DNA from: Balanoglossus misakiensis
Lineage: Eukaryota > Hemichordata
Direction of reading: 5' to 3'
DNA length: 64,000 nucleotides
NCBI GenBank assembly: GCA_040954595.2
Contig: CM082584.2
Location: forward strand, 11,098,001 to 11,162,000
Shown here: positions 12,901 to 27,900 of the stretch, in pieces
Layout of the letters: every line of letters begins with the position of its first letter
Position numbering within the stretch: position 1 is the stretch's first letter
Notes under the pieces: generated by a model
Told to the model about the DNA's origin: nothing
Databases searched by the model: none
The model's input: only the letters and a program-made list of their open reading frames with translations
Position numbers and translations under genes: made by a program

Positions 12901-15900
12901 ATGGAGTCAGTGGCTGGCAGTCATGATGAGGAAATGTCTCCGCTGTTTGTTAGCTTGGTTTGCACCGTGAAGGAAGGCAGCAACCTGCGAAGTTTTTCCG
13001 CCAGATCCCTGCCAACGTGTCTAGGTGTGTTTGGTTATTGTCCTTTTGAACTTAATTTAGCTTCCATTAAAAACATGCATTACAACCAATTGATAGATTT
13101 ATAATGCGGAGGCAGATTGCTAGCTGATTGTGCAGATTGCAAGCTGATGGTGTAGATTGCAAGATGATCTATATATGATTGCAATTCTTGTGAGTCACTT
13201 TCCCCTTTCTCTGCTTCTTTGCCCAGGCGATTTAATCAACTCCTTTGAAAATCCGTCCAGTGACATTGACCTGTCGGATCTGTCAATCACTCTTGACATT
13301 ATCTGCCTGACACTCCCACCTGAGCTGGACAGGACCATGTCTTCTTTGAGACCACTGAGACGAGAGAGAACCACATCCACTGGAAGCATGACGTCACTGC
13401 CCGGAACCCCGCCAGATGATCTCCGTCTTTCACTGAACGAATACTCACAATCCATGACTGACTCTGCTGCGTGAGTTCTAGTCTAGCATTCTTTCCCTCT
13501 TTAGATCTGTGTGTAGTGTCCACTCACTGGTGAATGAATCCTGTAACATACTGGGGGCAGTTGTATGTACATTAGGCCCGGCGGGAAACAGACGTATGCT
13601 GTGTTCCTCATGGCCAGTCAATGTCACACGCCTCATCCATTTCACTTCTCTCAGTTAATTACCCCCAAATGACTTGCATTTTCTGCAACTGTGTTTAAAT
13701 GTGAGACCACCACTTCTTTTTACAAAGAAAAAAATAACCAAATAATTGTTTTCATAAATGTGACAGTGTTGGTGTTTTTCTTTTATGTGGCAGTGGTTTC
13801 ATGAGTGAGTCAATGAAGTTAGATCCCCTGAGTACACTGCCGTCTATGCAGAGTGAAGTTGTTAAACAGGCCACGGAACAGGTAAGTCACAAGCACATCT
13901 AAATGGGTGCTGCACCAGAGTACGCAGCTATCCTTATATGCACACATGAATATAAGAATCTCCACAAATTCAAACCAGTGTTGTCTGTCATCTAAGGATA
14001 AGGAGAAGATTGAAGTATATTTAGAATAAAGCTGTGAGTGGCAGCTCATGAGCTATTTCTTTACATATTCCAGATCAAATGGTTGCTGGAAGATGAGATT
14101 GCGTCCGCCAAACGTCTGATGTCACCCATCAACACTGCCACACTGGAGATGGTGTGTAGACACGTGCAGAGGTCTGTGGACAAGAAGACATGCAAAGCAG
14201 AGAAAGTGCCCCTTCAGTTTGTGTTCGGTGCCGAGCAGAGCCTGGGAAAATTCACTGAGGTAGAAATTCACAGATAATGTCATCTACAGACTTGTGCAGT
14301 ACAATTCTTGTTCATTTCACAGTGCTTCATATTGGCTTCATATCAACTACTTACTGTTTGCTAACAAGAAGTATGGCTTCCCTGGTGGCATATCAGAAAT
14401 AAATTGTGATAAAATTCGGTGGTGGTTTTTTTTTGTTACAGGAGTTTGAGAGCATGGACATTACTGGGTATCGTCTCAAGAGGGAGGATGTCTTCTACTA
14501 TCTTGTGAGAGACAAAGAACTGGCCACTGCAAAGGCCTTAGAGATGGCCATTACAGCCTTCAGTAGGGAGAACGTGATGGATCTCGATGCCGGTCTGGAT
14601 CAGAGCCACAGCTCGACTGATCCCAGATCTCCCAGAGGGAAGTTTGAAATTGGCTCAGACCACGGAAGTGCCAGCGATGGGGAAGAGAAAGAGAAGAAAG
14701 AAACTGAAAAATCTCAAGGATTGCCGGACAGTAGTGGTAAAGATGATACGACTGCAGGTGCAAGGGCTGGTTCAGCTGACGCTAGAAGAGGGTCTGAGTT
14801 ATCCTTGGAGGGTCGTACAGATGGTGAACGGAGGGATGCGGGAGAGAGTGGCCAGTGGCAGGAGGAGGAAAGTGCCGGAGTTGGTGCAGGCCATGATGGG
14901 AAGCCGGCTGAAGATAACAGTAGTGGCAGCTCCATACAGATTCTCTCGGAGGAGCACGGTGGAGAATCCGGGCATCTTCAGAACCCAGAACAGAGTCAAA
15001 AAGACGGAGATGAAGTTGTTGGCGTCGATGCCAGCGAAGAGGAGCAGCAAAAGAATGGCAGCAAAACTGAGGCTGTGGCGGTAACCAGCGGTGATGGGAC
15101 GTTCATCATCTTGGAGAGGACCAGTGGTACGGATACCAGCAGCACCCAAGATAACGGCAACGAGGATGGAGAGAAAGCCTCTGCCGCTGAAATAGCAGAG
15201 GAGCCACATGAGGCAGCAGAAAGTGAACCCAACCAAGATAGTAATGTAAGCACAGTCGCTGCTGTCGAAACGTCAGGCGGAGACGCAAAAGAGGGCGAAG
15301 CTGCAGGTGAAAACGCAAAGGTAGTGAGTGTTGAAGGTGAAAGGTCTGACGATGCGGAGTCCACCCAGTACATGACAGCCGAGGGTGAGAGGTCATCAGA
15401 TGAAGAGCCGAAAGAAGACACTGTGGATGAAAAGTTTACAGACGCCACAAAGGAACAAGATGCTGAAGGTCAAAGGCCATCTGACGCGGAGGCAAAGGAA
15501 CGTGAAACGTCAAATGAAGCAGCTCAAGTTAAATCCCCTGAGGCTGAAAATATTGGTGGGGAAAAAGCATTGAAACTGGACACAAATGCTGACAGTAAAA
15601 TGGGGGAGCTGGCCAAACCGGAGCCAGTTCCAGGAAAGTCTAATGTAACAGTTCCTACCTCTGAAGCTGTGCCTATACCCGCCTCCGCTATACCGATACA
15701 CGTGCAGCAAAGCGTTGGTGTGCGTGAGACTCCACTACCAGAGGGCTCTGGTCCAATGTCACCATCTGTCGTATCCACCCTGTCGCCGGACACTGGCACT
15801 CCGGCCACCGAGGCCACTGGATCGGACATTGCGCCACCGCTGTCAGCTGGCAGTAAACACCGCCGGCAGGCCAGTTTGTTCTCGACCGTGTCCAGCGGAT

Positions 15901-18900
15901 TCACCAGTGTCAACGCCAGCAGGGTCAGTCTGGCCGATGAGGAAGAAGGTGAGATATTCAGATCGGAACCCTTTCACGTAGTAAAGACATATAGGCCCAT
16001 TGACGGTGAATATCTCTAATGGCACTTGGGCTGATTCTGTCATCAGATGGGTTTAAGTTATATGTTTGATACCTTACAGGTTATGAAGGGGGCACTAGCG
16101 ACAGTGATATGGATGGTCCTATGATGTCCCTCACTGACATCGAAAGATTCCAGTCGCAGATGCCGGATTTCTGGTTGATAATGAAGATACACGACGGTCA
16201 AGTTGATGTCAATTTCCACTCCAGGTAAACAGCTGTTGTTTCAAATTGCTTCATGCTGTGATGTGATTAGTTCTGTAGCTTTCTGAATTATTACTAAATT
16301 GTGCTATAAAGTCAGCCAGGAAACACAAAGACATGAATTGTGTTGGTACATCACAGAAATTGATTGCCTGTCTTGTCAAACAGGGATGCTGGTGACGTTG
16401 ACAGTCTCGATACACAGGAAGCGTTGTACAACAGAGTGAAAGATGCGATTCGAAACACCTGCCGCAAAGTCAATCAGGTATGTCAATTGTTTGGGTATCT
16501 CCATGAGAATTATATGGTGTCGTCAATCCACTTCTTTCTCATGGATCATGATGTAGTTAAGGGGAAGGGGATAGTTTCAAGATACTCACTATATATAACA
16601 TCTTATATTTCCCAGATGATGCTACTCCAAGATCTGCATGATACCAGGATGTGCAATGCCCTGCTGGTCGCTGAGAGTGACGAAGATGTGTGGAAACAAG
16701 ATGAGTCTGGATTGCCTAGGGTTCGGTCGGATCTAGATGGCAAGTATTAAAAACTACTGTTCTATAACATGCATATTCTATCGTGTGGTGAGGGTCAATA
16801 CAGTAGAATACGTTACATCATTGAAATGTGATCACTTGCTAAGCCAATGAACCATTTTGTAAATTTAAAATACGACAGAATACATGGATGTGCAGAAGCA
16901 AGACTACTTGGCTGCCACCATGGAGTTCAAACCTGGCTTCTTTGCCTGCGACTGTGTTTGGCAGACGCACATTGCAGTCCATCCCAGACTGAAGACTGGA
17001 CCTGGAAGAATAGGCACTTCTAGAGGTATGTGCTGTCGTCGCTTCTAGCAGTTTGTTCCTATCACATTTATTTCTAGAGTATATTTTTTTTTAAATATCT
17101 ACGGCAAGTCTAGCTTGGTAATATGCACTACTTGCCAGGTTGGGGGATTAAAATTTCCTGGGATGTATAAAGTGTGTAGTATCAAAATATTTGACTGGCA
17201 TGATGCAGAGAAACATTTCAGCCATACTCTAATGCTATGTTTTCTTATCTGTAGGTATCCAATCGGTCAGAGCTGTTCTGAATAAATTTGCTGTGATGAA
17301 CAGAAAGAACATGTTTGTCATCAAAGACGTAAAAGGCAGTGTCTTCTACCTAAGGTATGATTTGACATTAATCCACAAAATTAGTGTTTATTGTGTTTTT
17401 GATGTTGGTGTGGTTAAATGTGAAATTGACTTGTAATAGTGAAATGAAACTGATCACTACATATTTATCATTCATTCATGATAGGTTATATGAGTCAATG
17501 TGCGTTACATCAGAGACAATGAGTGCATATGGTGTACCACATTCCCCAAGAAATGATGAACCATCTTCCACTGTAGGTACGTAAGACAGTCATTTATGAA
17601 AGTTCCGTAGGATACAGAATTCTGTAGACTTTTTTTCCGTACTGGACCTTCTCACCCAAAGGCCAAGGCAAAGTGATACCAGAGATTATGTTGAAATCTT
17701 AAATGATACATGCATTTCTGTATACAAACATCTGCAATATAAATATGCCAGCAGTATTCAAATTCTATTAATGTCAACATTTCTACCACTCTTTCTATCA
17801 CAGCATCCAGGGCATCCTCTATAACATCACTACCTGTTGGAAAAATAGGACAAGCTGAATCTGAGGATGACCAACTTTCCGTGAGTTTTTCGCACTTTTA
17901 GAACCTTCCAGGAGACCTGTCATTTCGGATTGAATTTTCATTTAAGTCAGAGTGTGCTGAAGACAGCTTGGGTTTGTTTCTGCCCATCTGTCTGTCTGTT
18001 TTAAACTGGGAAAGTTTATCTAAGTCATGACAGGCATGGTCCCACTGATTCAAATCACACCTAACTAGAGTGTTTTAGAAAACTATCCGACTTCATCTCC
18101 TCACAGTTTGGATCAAACAGCAGACGTCCATCCGAGAGAGACTCTGGTGTTGACGCAATGTCAAGGTCAAGAATAAGTTCAAGGTCAGCGGCATCAAGAC
18201 AGGTTGACGAGAGTGTACAGATCGATGTCCATGGTATCGATATGATGCGTAAGTCTGACTCTATAGTGTTCATTGGGTTCCATGGAGCTAGATGTCAGTG
18301 ATGATGTGGAGAAGGCCATAAAAAGCCTACCAAAGCAAAATTACAACACTCGCACTCAGGCTGGTATTTGGTTCCATGCGTAGGCTGTACAGATCTTTCA
18401 ATAATTACCCTTCACTAACAGATGCCCTGATTTTTATAGCTTTATATTCCCCTCCACATTTATAATCCCATTCCCTGTGGTGTGTCTCTCTTGTGTGCAG
18501 TTGGCAAGGAGATCAGCGAGGAACTGATCCAGGTTTTGAGGAATCGTCTGGATGAATCCACACTGGATATCATCACATTGCAGCTGGCGAGAAACCCGCT
18601 CTGGAAGCTGACAGCTACTGATATACAGGTGAGGCACTGGATGTCTGTAAAGATATATATTAGGACAGAAAATGCAACGATATAAAGAACTACAGCACAA
18701 TACTATACATTATGAAATTTGTGTTTGGTTTCAGTTCATCCAACCACCAGGAGGTGCCCCCAACACTGTGATCCACTTCACGATGCCGCAGTTCTGGTCG
18801 GCGCAGCTGTTTGCCACCGGATTCTATCTGCGTCAGAACTTGCTGCAGTTCCTGCATCATCCCAAATACGTGGACAACAAAGCGGAGAACCATTTCCAGG

Positions 18901-21900
18901 ATTACTCGGTTGTGGACAACGCCAGCTTGGACTACGAGATTCCAGAGAAAGACATCTTCCTGTACATCACACCGCAGTCGTCCGGTGGAAAAGGTAGGCT
19001 TCTTTTGGTGGGCTCTGGGATGACAAACATAAAGACAAATGTAGCGACAGATGACAGACAGATATCCAGATGACAGATGCCCATATAGCAGACAAGCAGA
19101 CTGACAGTCATTTGATTTGTATCAACACAGACAGAGTTCATTTGTAAACTCAGGTGTACAGATGGAGAGATACCAGTACACAAATGATGAAAAAAGAGTT
19201 ACCGGTATTTCTCTTTTAAGAATGCAGTCAGTAATAATACCATTCCCTCTGTGTGATCATCACCTCCCATCTGCAATGTATCTATCTTCTGCAGGAATAG
19301 CAGCCATATCTCTGTCCATGGTTGATGGCAAGGGACACCCTGTCAGTATCATAAGCTGCCCCCGACCAACAGAACTGCAGTCCAACACCCTGGCTTCTTC
19401 GGACTTTGAGATGTTTACGACCGTGAACGAGTACAGCATCACAGAAAATAAGTATCCAGGTACAGTGTGACTGTCATTATATTATATATATGTGTGTTTC
19501 TTTGTTCATTTAACAATTCACTCTGTTGCCATGTATACAGACATTTTATTTTGCTCCTCGCTATCTACTTTGACTCAGCAATCAGTTTCACAGGCAGTAG
19601 CATGACATTGTAGTTTCTGTATTTTCATCCACCACACAGGGCCAACGTCACTTATACAGCTGTGCATTTGGGAGCGAGGCAACGTCGACATTCAACAGCT
19701 GAAGGACAAATTGAAACTGGCAGTGAAGTATTCCCTCTGCGATGTCATCATGGAGTACCGCGTGCTGACGGCGCCGTTGGGATTCTGCCAGTACGCAGAG
19801 AGCAGCTCTGTGGCCAACTCGCTGGCACCCTCGCCGCTACCCACACCACCCAACGTCACCCCGCCTAAAAGTGAGTCGGGCCGCTGATTGCCATTTTTGT
19901 TCGTTTCCCCGCCATTTGTCTTTTCCCTGATCGCAATTTGTACATTTGAACACATTCAGTTCATATCTGGTGATGTTTTGTTTTGCTTTGTGTTGTTTTG
20001 TAGGCAGCGAAGACTCTAGGTCAGCCGGCCAGTCACCAGTCTTTGTGAAACAGTTGTCAGATGGATCAGCATCGCAAGACCAAAAGTCATTAGAGGGCAG
20101 TGCAAGCACATCACCTGTCAGCATTATGACCAAGGTAACAGTTTTATGTGTTTTTGTGTGTGTGTACATTTCAATGTTGAACTCATGTTCAAAAAGTGTC
20201 CACCAAAAGTGAACTTTTCTCGAAAATTGTCTGCATGTATAAGTTGCTACACTACAGCCCCCATACAGAATCTGCCAATACCCACAGAACTGCTGAATGT
20301 AAAATTTGTTCTCACATACTGTACGATCATTGTGTCCACAGCGTGCTTCAATGGCCGACGTGTCGTCTGCATCAGTTCAGGAGAAGCCGTACTTTTTCCG
20401 ACAACAGGTACAGTTAAAAAAAATAAACGGCACCCACATTACAACTATCCTGTGCTTGCCCTCTCTCTCTCTCTCTCTTAGAGTAACCATAAACCCTACT
20501 AATTAAATGCTTGCTTTTCCCCCCTACCAGCTACTATACTTGGGGAAAGTAGGGGTGTGTGTGTGTGGGTGAATCTTCACTTCAATACTTCCTAATGGTA
20601 GTACAACTTCCAACTTAGTACTCACCTCTTTTCCACCCCATCAGCAACTGTGATTTAGTTTTGTCCATTGTTTGTAGTGGTTTAATTGGACCAAAATAAT
20701 AGGTAACAGGGGTGGAAGTGTTAATCTTAAATGTAACGTCTTTTTATAGCTTTTTCAATTCCAGTACTAACATTCATTCCACCCTTTAGCCACTCTATAG
20801 ACTTTAAATTAAGGGGGTAATGGCCGTCACTTTAACCAGAGACAACTCTATTTCTTTTTGAGGCCTAACTTTCAACCCTATAATTATTATTGTTATTGTT
20901 GTTTTTATTACCGGTATTATATTATTATTTTTATCATTATATGTCTCAGTTCTCTGTAAATGCCTTTACATTTTATTTGTGCGCTTGAAATGTTCCAACT
21001 CCTTTCCCCTGTGTAATTCTCTTGCATATACAGACCACGTCATGCCCAAACTTTGCCTGCTTTCTTCTCTCATCTCGTAGACTCAGTATTCATCAAGTAG
21101 TCCACATTCTTATGCTGCTTATCGAAGGCCGTATGTCCAAGGTCATGAAAAGGTAGATGTTAACCAGCAATAACAAACATTGCTTTGTAGTGGTAACAGT
21201 CACTAACACTATGTAAATGTGTGCGCTTGGTAGTGCATGGCAAGAGCTGACTAGACAAGTTAACATCAGGATGTTTGCACATCTGTCAATTTGCAACAAA
21301 GACATTCTTTGAGCAAGAATATTCATTTGATGTCAGTTTCATTTGTTTGTGTTTATTTGTTTGTTTGTTTGTCAGTTTGTTGTGTGCCGGTATTATTATT
21401 TTGTCCTTATTTATCAGTTGTTGTTTTTTTGGGGGGGTGACAAAAGATGTGGCAGAAGTATATCATTGGGTCAAGAAGTACTAACTTTATATTTTAGCCA
21501 TATACTTAATATCAGACAAGGCTGCCGTCCATGTACATGTAATTTCATTTTCAGGGTGAATGCAACTCTCAGCAAACCAAGTCATCAGAGCCGTCTAAAG
21601 TGATCTTGTTCAAATCATTTGTGCGCATTGTGTCTGTGTCTACAGAGGGAGACTCACTGTCTTCGTGTTTCTCTCTTGCAGCGTTCCAAGTCCACCTCAT
21701 ACGATACCTTCTCACCACCTTTCCTTAGGAAGCTGATGCAGCCAATTCAGGTAGCATTCCTTGAGTGGAGTGGGCTTGGCTAGCTCTGTTCTCTCTCTCG
21801 AGCTTTTGCCCGCCTTTTCCAGATAATCACTATAACAAAATAACAATGAACGTTAACATCCCAAAGGCACGAACTTGGTCTGTTACTAAAACTTTATCAA

Positions 21901-24900
21901 GTGTAAGGATTGTGAATTTTAGACTTGGTTTGATGTTCTTTCAACTGCCAAAAAAATCTTACAAAGATAACAAAAAAAGCAAACAAACTCTTAGGAGCCC
22001 TTCTGAAGCAAATGAAAGTTTGACTAAGTTGTAACAACTGAACTTTGCAAAGCAAATTACTTGACCACAAAATTGTGCAATTGTATGTTTCCATAGTCTT
22101 TTGCATCTCACTGCCATATTGAATATGTTTGCATGAACAGACCAGCCAACAACAACAAGAATTACCTTTTTTCTTCCTGCAAAACTTTCATGGCTGCTGG
22201 CTTTAGCTGCACTAGTAAATAGATCTGGTGTTTTGCTGCTTGTAGCTGTGCATGCGTGCACTGGTGCACAGTAACCCAATACTGCGCTGCATGGACTAAT
22301 CGTAAAAGCTTTCTCTTTTTCTGCATGTACTAGCATGGACACAGTGTGCACAGTTTTCTTTTACAGAAATCTGCAGATTTTGCGTTAAACACAAGTATTT
22401 GTACATGAAGCTGTGATTTTGACTTCAAAGTGTGTTTCTTTTCTGTTATCACTTTTGTTTTGTGTATGTTTTTGTTTGTTTTATATTTGTTCATATGTTC
22501 ATCACTACTGTGAACAGTAACATTCAGGAGGAAAATATCACTTTTGAGCAAACACTGTAATAGACAAATGAGTCTGACAAAACATTGCACAGTTTTTCCA
22601 GTAACTGCATCCTTTACCTTCACAAAGGTTGTTAATATGGTAATATGGTTAACAAGTTTTTTCAACTTTTTTTCCTGAATAGGACTTTTCTCTCCATACG
22701 TAATCTTTGGAGAGAACAGGCGCACGCTAATCAAACTTATGGTTTAATAAGGTGGTTTTGTACAACTTGGTTTTGTAGTGTACAGTGACTGGTTATTTCA
22801 CTGGGTGGGTTGACATTGTGGTATGTGATAGCTACAGATGGATGCTGCACGAGCAAGTGGGGTGAAAGGTCATATGGAACACTGGCGCGAGATGCGCGTT
22901 CCAAGACTGAAATGAAGGAAGGGATTATTGCATTACACAAGGTTCCAAGGGTATATATTTAAACACACACAGCTGTCAGTATTTTTCCACAACATACTAC
23001 ACACTCTCTCTCTCTCTATGTGATTGCTGATAACCTAGTATTAACGCCACCCCTGATAATTTTCCACAGCGTTCCTGCTCATTGGCTGCTCCAGAGCACA
23101 GCAGTATGCAAGGGTTGTTGGATCCTCAGAGTGGCAAGTCACGCCGACAGTTGCTCTACGAATCAGCATCGGCCCAGGCCTCACCGAAATTATCACCGTC
23201 CTCCAGGTCGATGACCTCGCTATCTGCATTGCTGTCAAGGAGTCCTAAGGTACAGTCACTGTTTGATTTGAAAATTCAAACTGGAACTGTGGGATGTGCC
23301 ACGTAGATTCTGCTAAATGCGAAGACTCACATTCTCTGTGGTTTGTTTCCATGTCAGACAAAAGGTGGCGAGGACATATCCACACAGGAGTCAGAACGAA
23401 AGCAGAGGCACTGGGAGAGAGTGAAGAGGAGACGGGAGCTGGAAGAAGGTGCTCGAGGAGTACTTCATCCAATGTTCACTGATACGTGCAACAAATGGAT
23501 GGAACATGAATTCAAAATAGGTATGTGTGTGTATTATGAGGGTGTATGTGCACTGATTATAATGTTGTATTCCAAAGTACCAGGGGTATGTATGTCTAGC
23601 TATCGTATGTAACCAATATATACATCTGAACCATGGCTTTTCGAACCTTTTCCGTTTCCTCACATCGCTGCCATGTTTCTTTTCCAGGTGTGCCAGCCAT
23701 ACACAAATCCAAGGCAGAGCTGTCATCCGGGTTTTCCGTGGACATTGCGCTCTACGAGTTGTTGAACGTGATTATTCCGTCCATTTGTCCGGATGTGGCA
23801 ATAAAGACGTTCAAGGAGTGCCAGGATAAGACATACCAGCTGTTTGATCTTCCCAAGCCAGTGGTCAGTAAAGTTGGTGTTGAAATAAATTACAAGCTGA
23901 ATATAAAAAGACATTAGATTGTGGTGCAGATAACTTGAGAACTCTCAGTTGGATCGTGATTTATTCCTGAAGGAAAAGTTGAGTTGAACTCAGACACTAA
24001 CTCCTCATTTTGTTTCTCACAGTCTCACGATGAGAAATCTGAAGCATCTTCATCGGAGCCGTCTACAGCGACGCAGCCCTCACCATTGCCATACACAGCC
24101 AATCATTACATCATAGTCGGACGTAACCATGAGCAATGGAGAGCCACTGTGGACATTGACAATGTCGGTTACTCTCCCAACTATCCATCCTTACAGAACC
24201 CTAAAAGTAAGTTTCTTTCTTTGAATCGGATTTGGTGTGAAGTGTTAGTGTGAATATTCAAGTACCACTCTGGAAGACATTACTTGTATGATCTGATGTT
24301 GACTCCTAATCTGCATGATTGATTTTACGTTTGCTTGCAGCTCGCAAGAGTTTCCAACACTATGATCCACTGGAGCCCAACCTGTCCACCTGTGATAAGG
24401 CTTCGGATTACGTGACCAATGTTAACCTTGGCGCTGGGACATTGCCCATTCAGATCGTGGTACCCAGACAGAGGCTTTTCTTGATGACTGTCCGGAATAA
24501 ACAGGTGATTTAATTAAACAAGATTGCCTAAATAATAGACGTTTCATTTTACAGTCATCATCATAGACTGTCCTTTTTAATACCCAATGTTATTCAATTT
24601 CAGATTACCATGTACACGTACAACTGGTCATCGGAGTTGAACGGTATGCTGGACAAACTGAGTAACAGACTGTTTCAGTGGCACAATGCCAGGACTCACC
24701 TGCTGCAGTGCATCACCAATCAGAAGATGGGTCTCTTCCACCACAGGACGTTCGGTGATCTGGAAAACAGCAGTGGCAAGGTGAGGGTGCCCTTTAACCC
24801 TTTCACTCCAGTTCCCTCTGTAGAGGTCCAACTTTACCATAGAAAACCATGGATTTGGGCCGAGTTAACCCTGTTCACATATATTGTGTACACCACTCTG

Positions 24901-27900
24901 CATGTGCTCTGCTGCTAATATATCAAACACAGCTTTAATTAACATTAACTTTTATTGCAGGAAATGAATCCATTCTGTCGCAGCACTGACGACGTTGATA
25001 TGCTAATAAAGCGTACAGTTCCACCAATGAGAGAACACATGGGCCAGGGGCATGGGAGGACCATGAGAGCACCCTCGCACCATGTCCATCCAGGCGTGCC
25101 TGTGTTTGACGAGCTGTTGCGTGACACCATGCCTGCCAAACCAACATGGTCAACCCAACCTGTTCACAGGGACCCCGTGATTGCGCACGGCACACAGCTG
25201 ATAGACATCTATGCCAAACACAAACGAGGTGACCATTTTTATCAATTCATCACATTTTAAGTCCTTTTATAACACCTGAGCATTGGCAGTATTATTTGTC
25301 ATACAAAGTGAAATTTCAAGTGTGTGGTATGGTATTGATGATGACTTCTAATGATACCGTTATTTATGTTGACAGAGGCTGAAATCCGGTTGAAGTTAGA
25401 AAATCTGTATGTGATGTGGCAACAGAGGGGAGGCCATGCAAATATGCCCATATCGGTAAGTCTTTGTTGAATGACATTGTTTCGAGGAGGGAGATTGAAG
25501 GAAAGTTCTGTGGTATTTTTCGTGCGAAAACAAACTTCTCGGGAGGCTGGTACCATCCAATGACATGCATTCTTTTATTTTGCACCCTGTAGGAAGACAC
25601 CATAAAGCTTTTGAAAATGTCCTCCCGATTGGTCCATTACTGTGCAACGCCATTGCTGTTCAGTCCAACATGGCGAAGCAAGGTGCTGATCGCTGACCAG
25701 GATGCTTCGGATCACGTCTTCACGGCCAGCACTTCCACGGAGAAACCGTTCGCCAATGAAGAGGCCTGGCACCACGAGTTGAGAGACGCCTTCGTCAAAC
25801 ATTACATCCAGTATCTGCTGCAGCTGGGATTCTCAATGGTGAACACAAGACCCCCGTCACCTAAGACTGCAAGGTAAGTGTAGACTTGAGTGTCTTTGCA
25901 TCATTTCATTGTTTATTTCACCAATAAGAAAAAGATCTGCCGAGTAAAAATCAGCCAGGGGTCTTAACAGGGATATAAATGGGGATGGGCCTTTGCATGA
26001 GAAGGGGCTCTTACAGGGAGAGATACGGTTACTCTTTTCCCCTCTGCTTGTTTCTCACCCAGTCCCAGACTGCCCAGACAGATGAGAGGAGCCCCCAGGG
26101 GTGGCCCGGCCAATCGGACAGAGAGAAAACCAGCTCCTGAAATGTCAAAACTGGAGTCACTCAGCCAATCCGGCACCAGCTTACACGGACCGGCTCAGTA
26201 CCTGCACAAAGCTGTGCCGGGTGGTATCATGCTGATGGAACTGTCTTTCCAGGTGAGGGTTAAGGATCAACCCTGGAGATAACAAATTTGTTCTTTCAAA
26301 AGTATGCTGAGCATGTATTATTTGTGTGTATGTTTGTCAAAATCATGAACCCCTTTGAGGTACTTTATAAAAGTTGGTGTAAAGTGTCTCATGTTCTTTC
26401 ATGTTGGTTGTTTTCTCACAGTATTGCTATTTTATTGTGAAGATGTATGCCTTAGAAGCTTCCAGACTTCCGGCGGGGAGGGCGGTTAATCCTCAGGTAG
26501 GACAGAAAATCCACTTAGTATATAAGAAGTGTGATGCTGACTCTAACAGAATGGAAACCTTTTCTGATAGTCTGTTTTTTATTTCTATTTTCTTTCCTTC
26601 ATCTGTAGGCGTCAACGTACTCAGATTGGCCAAGGCCGTCTAAAGTATTTATACACTTATAATTATAGTCAAGATTGTTTGGTTTGGGAGTGCTACGCAT
26701 GTAACTGTTGCTAGTGTTATCATCAGCCTAAAATTAGCGCATAGATACATCATGCTGTAACTTAGCAATTCCATAGGCCCTCGAATTTTGGCTAAATGTG
26801 ATGCCTCTAGATTTGCTTGACTATAATGTGGTGTATGTACGTAGAAAGCAAGGTAGAGGTGTTAACCTATGAAGGGATACAATATACATATTAAGGTTGA
26901 TTTTTAACCTTTAATCATAAAGATTGTTCCTTTCACTAAGCAAGCCTTTAATCCATTTTCAATAAAATTGCCATTGTAGTGATGCTAAACTGCTAATTCT
27001 TTCTCTAAACTTGGCAAAAAAGAATCACCTCCTTTGTATAATTTATTAAAGCTACTTTCTACTTTGAAACATTGTTGCAAGTCAAATGTTGGAGAGAATA
27101 CCAGTACAGGAGTCTTGAGAAGGTTTGATGCAGATTAATCTGCTATTGGTGAAGTTGCTTTGATACATCAAATATGTAGGTTTTGCATTTTCAAATGTTC
27201 ATTGCACAGCATTCTAAGAAAATGAACATAATTTTGATGCCTGCATGCAAACTCTTGGTTTGTTATGATTGAATCCAAAGCATGTTTTTTCTTTGCATAT
27301 TTCACTACAATGTGGACTGTTTATTTATATATTTGCGTTTATTTTTTTTGTCATCTTTCAGCTGTCGGTCTTGTTCACTCATGAATGTGACAAGTTTAAA
27401 GATCTGGTTCACGTGCACTCGTTCACGTACGACTTCCATCTTCGCTGCATCCAAACGTACTTGGGAAACCGACAACTCATCTTCAAGCAGGGCTACGATG
27501 TCGTAGGCTGCCTGTCAGACTTCATCAAGCACTACAACCCTGGTCCAAACTTCTCCAGAAACCACATCTTTGAAGGTAAGCAATCCTCAGTTCCATTAAT
27601 GGCTTTTTCAACTTTCACTGAATTGTGTTTCTGATAGCTGTACTCATGGACAGCCATTTTTCTTTTCTCCACCAATGATAGTTACAATCTATTAATCTTT
27701 TTCAGGTGACTTAAGTTTCCATAGTGAGCACACCCCGGCCTGCTTGTTGTATGACTTCATGTTACAGCACGCCAACATGTATGGTATGAGAGCTGTACGT
27801 GTGGTGAAGGCGCCAAGTGACAGCGAAAACACTGAAATTAGGGACCATGAGTACATTATGGTAATGACATTTTTCTCTGTACATGTAGAAGTACTGCTCA

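Noticed and set aside
21959-22734. Minus-strand frames of 130 and 134 codons in an SZT2 intron
   Set aside because: Composition is that of AT-rich intron, without domains, repeats or splice sites.
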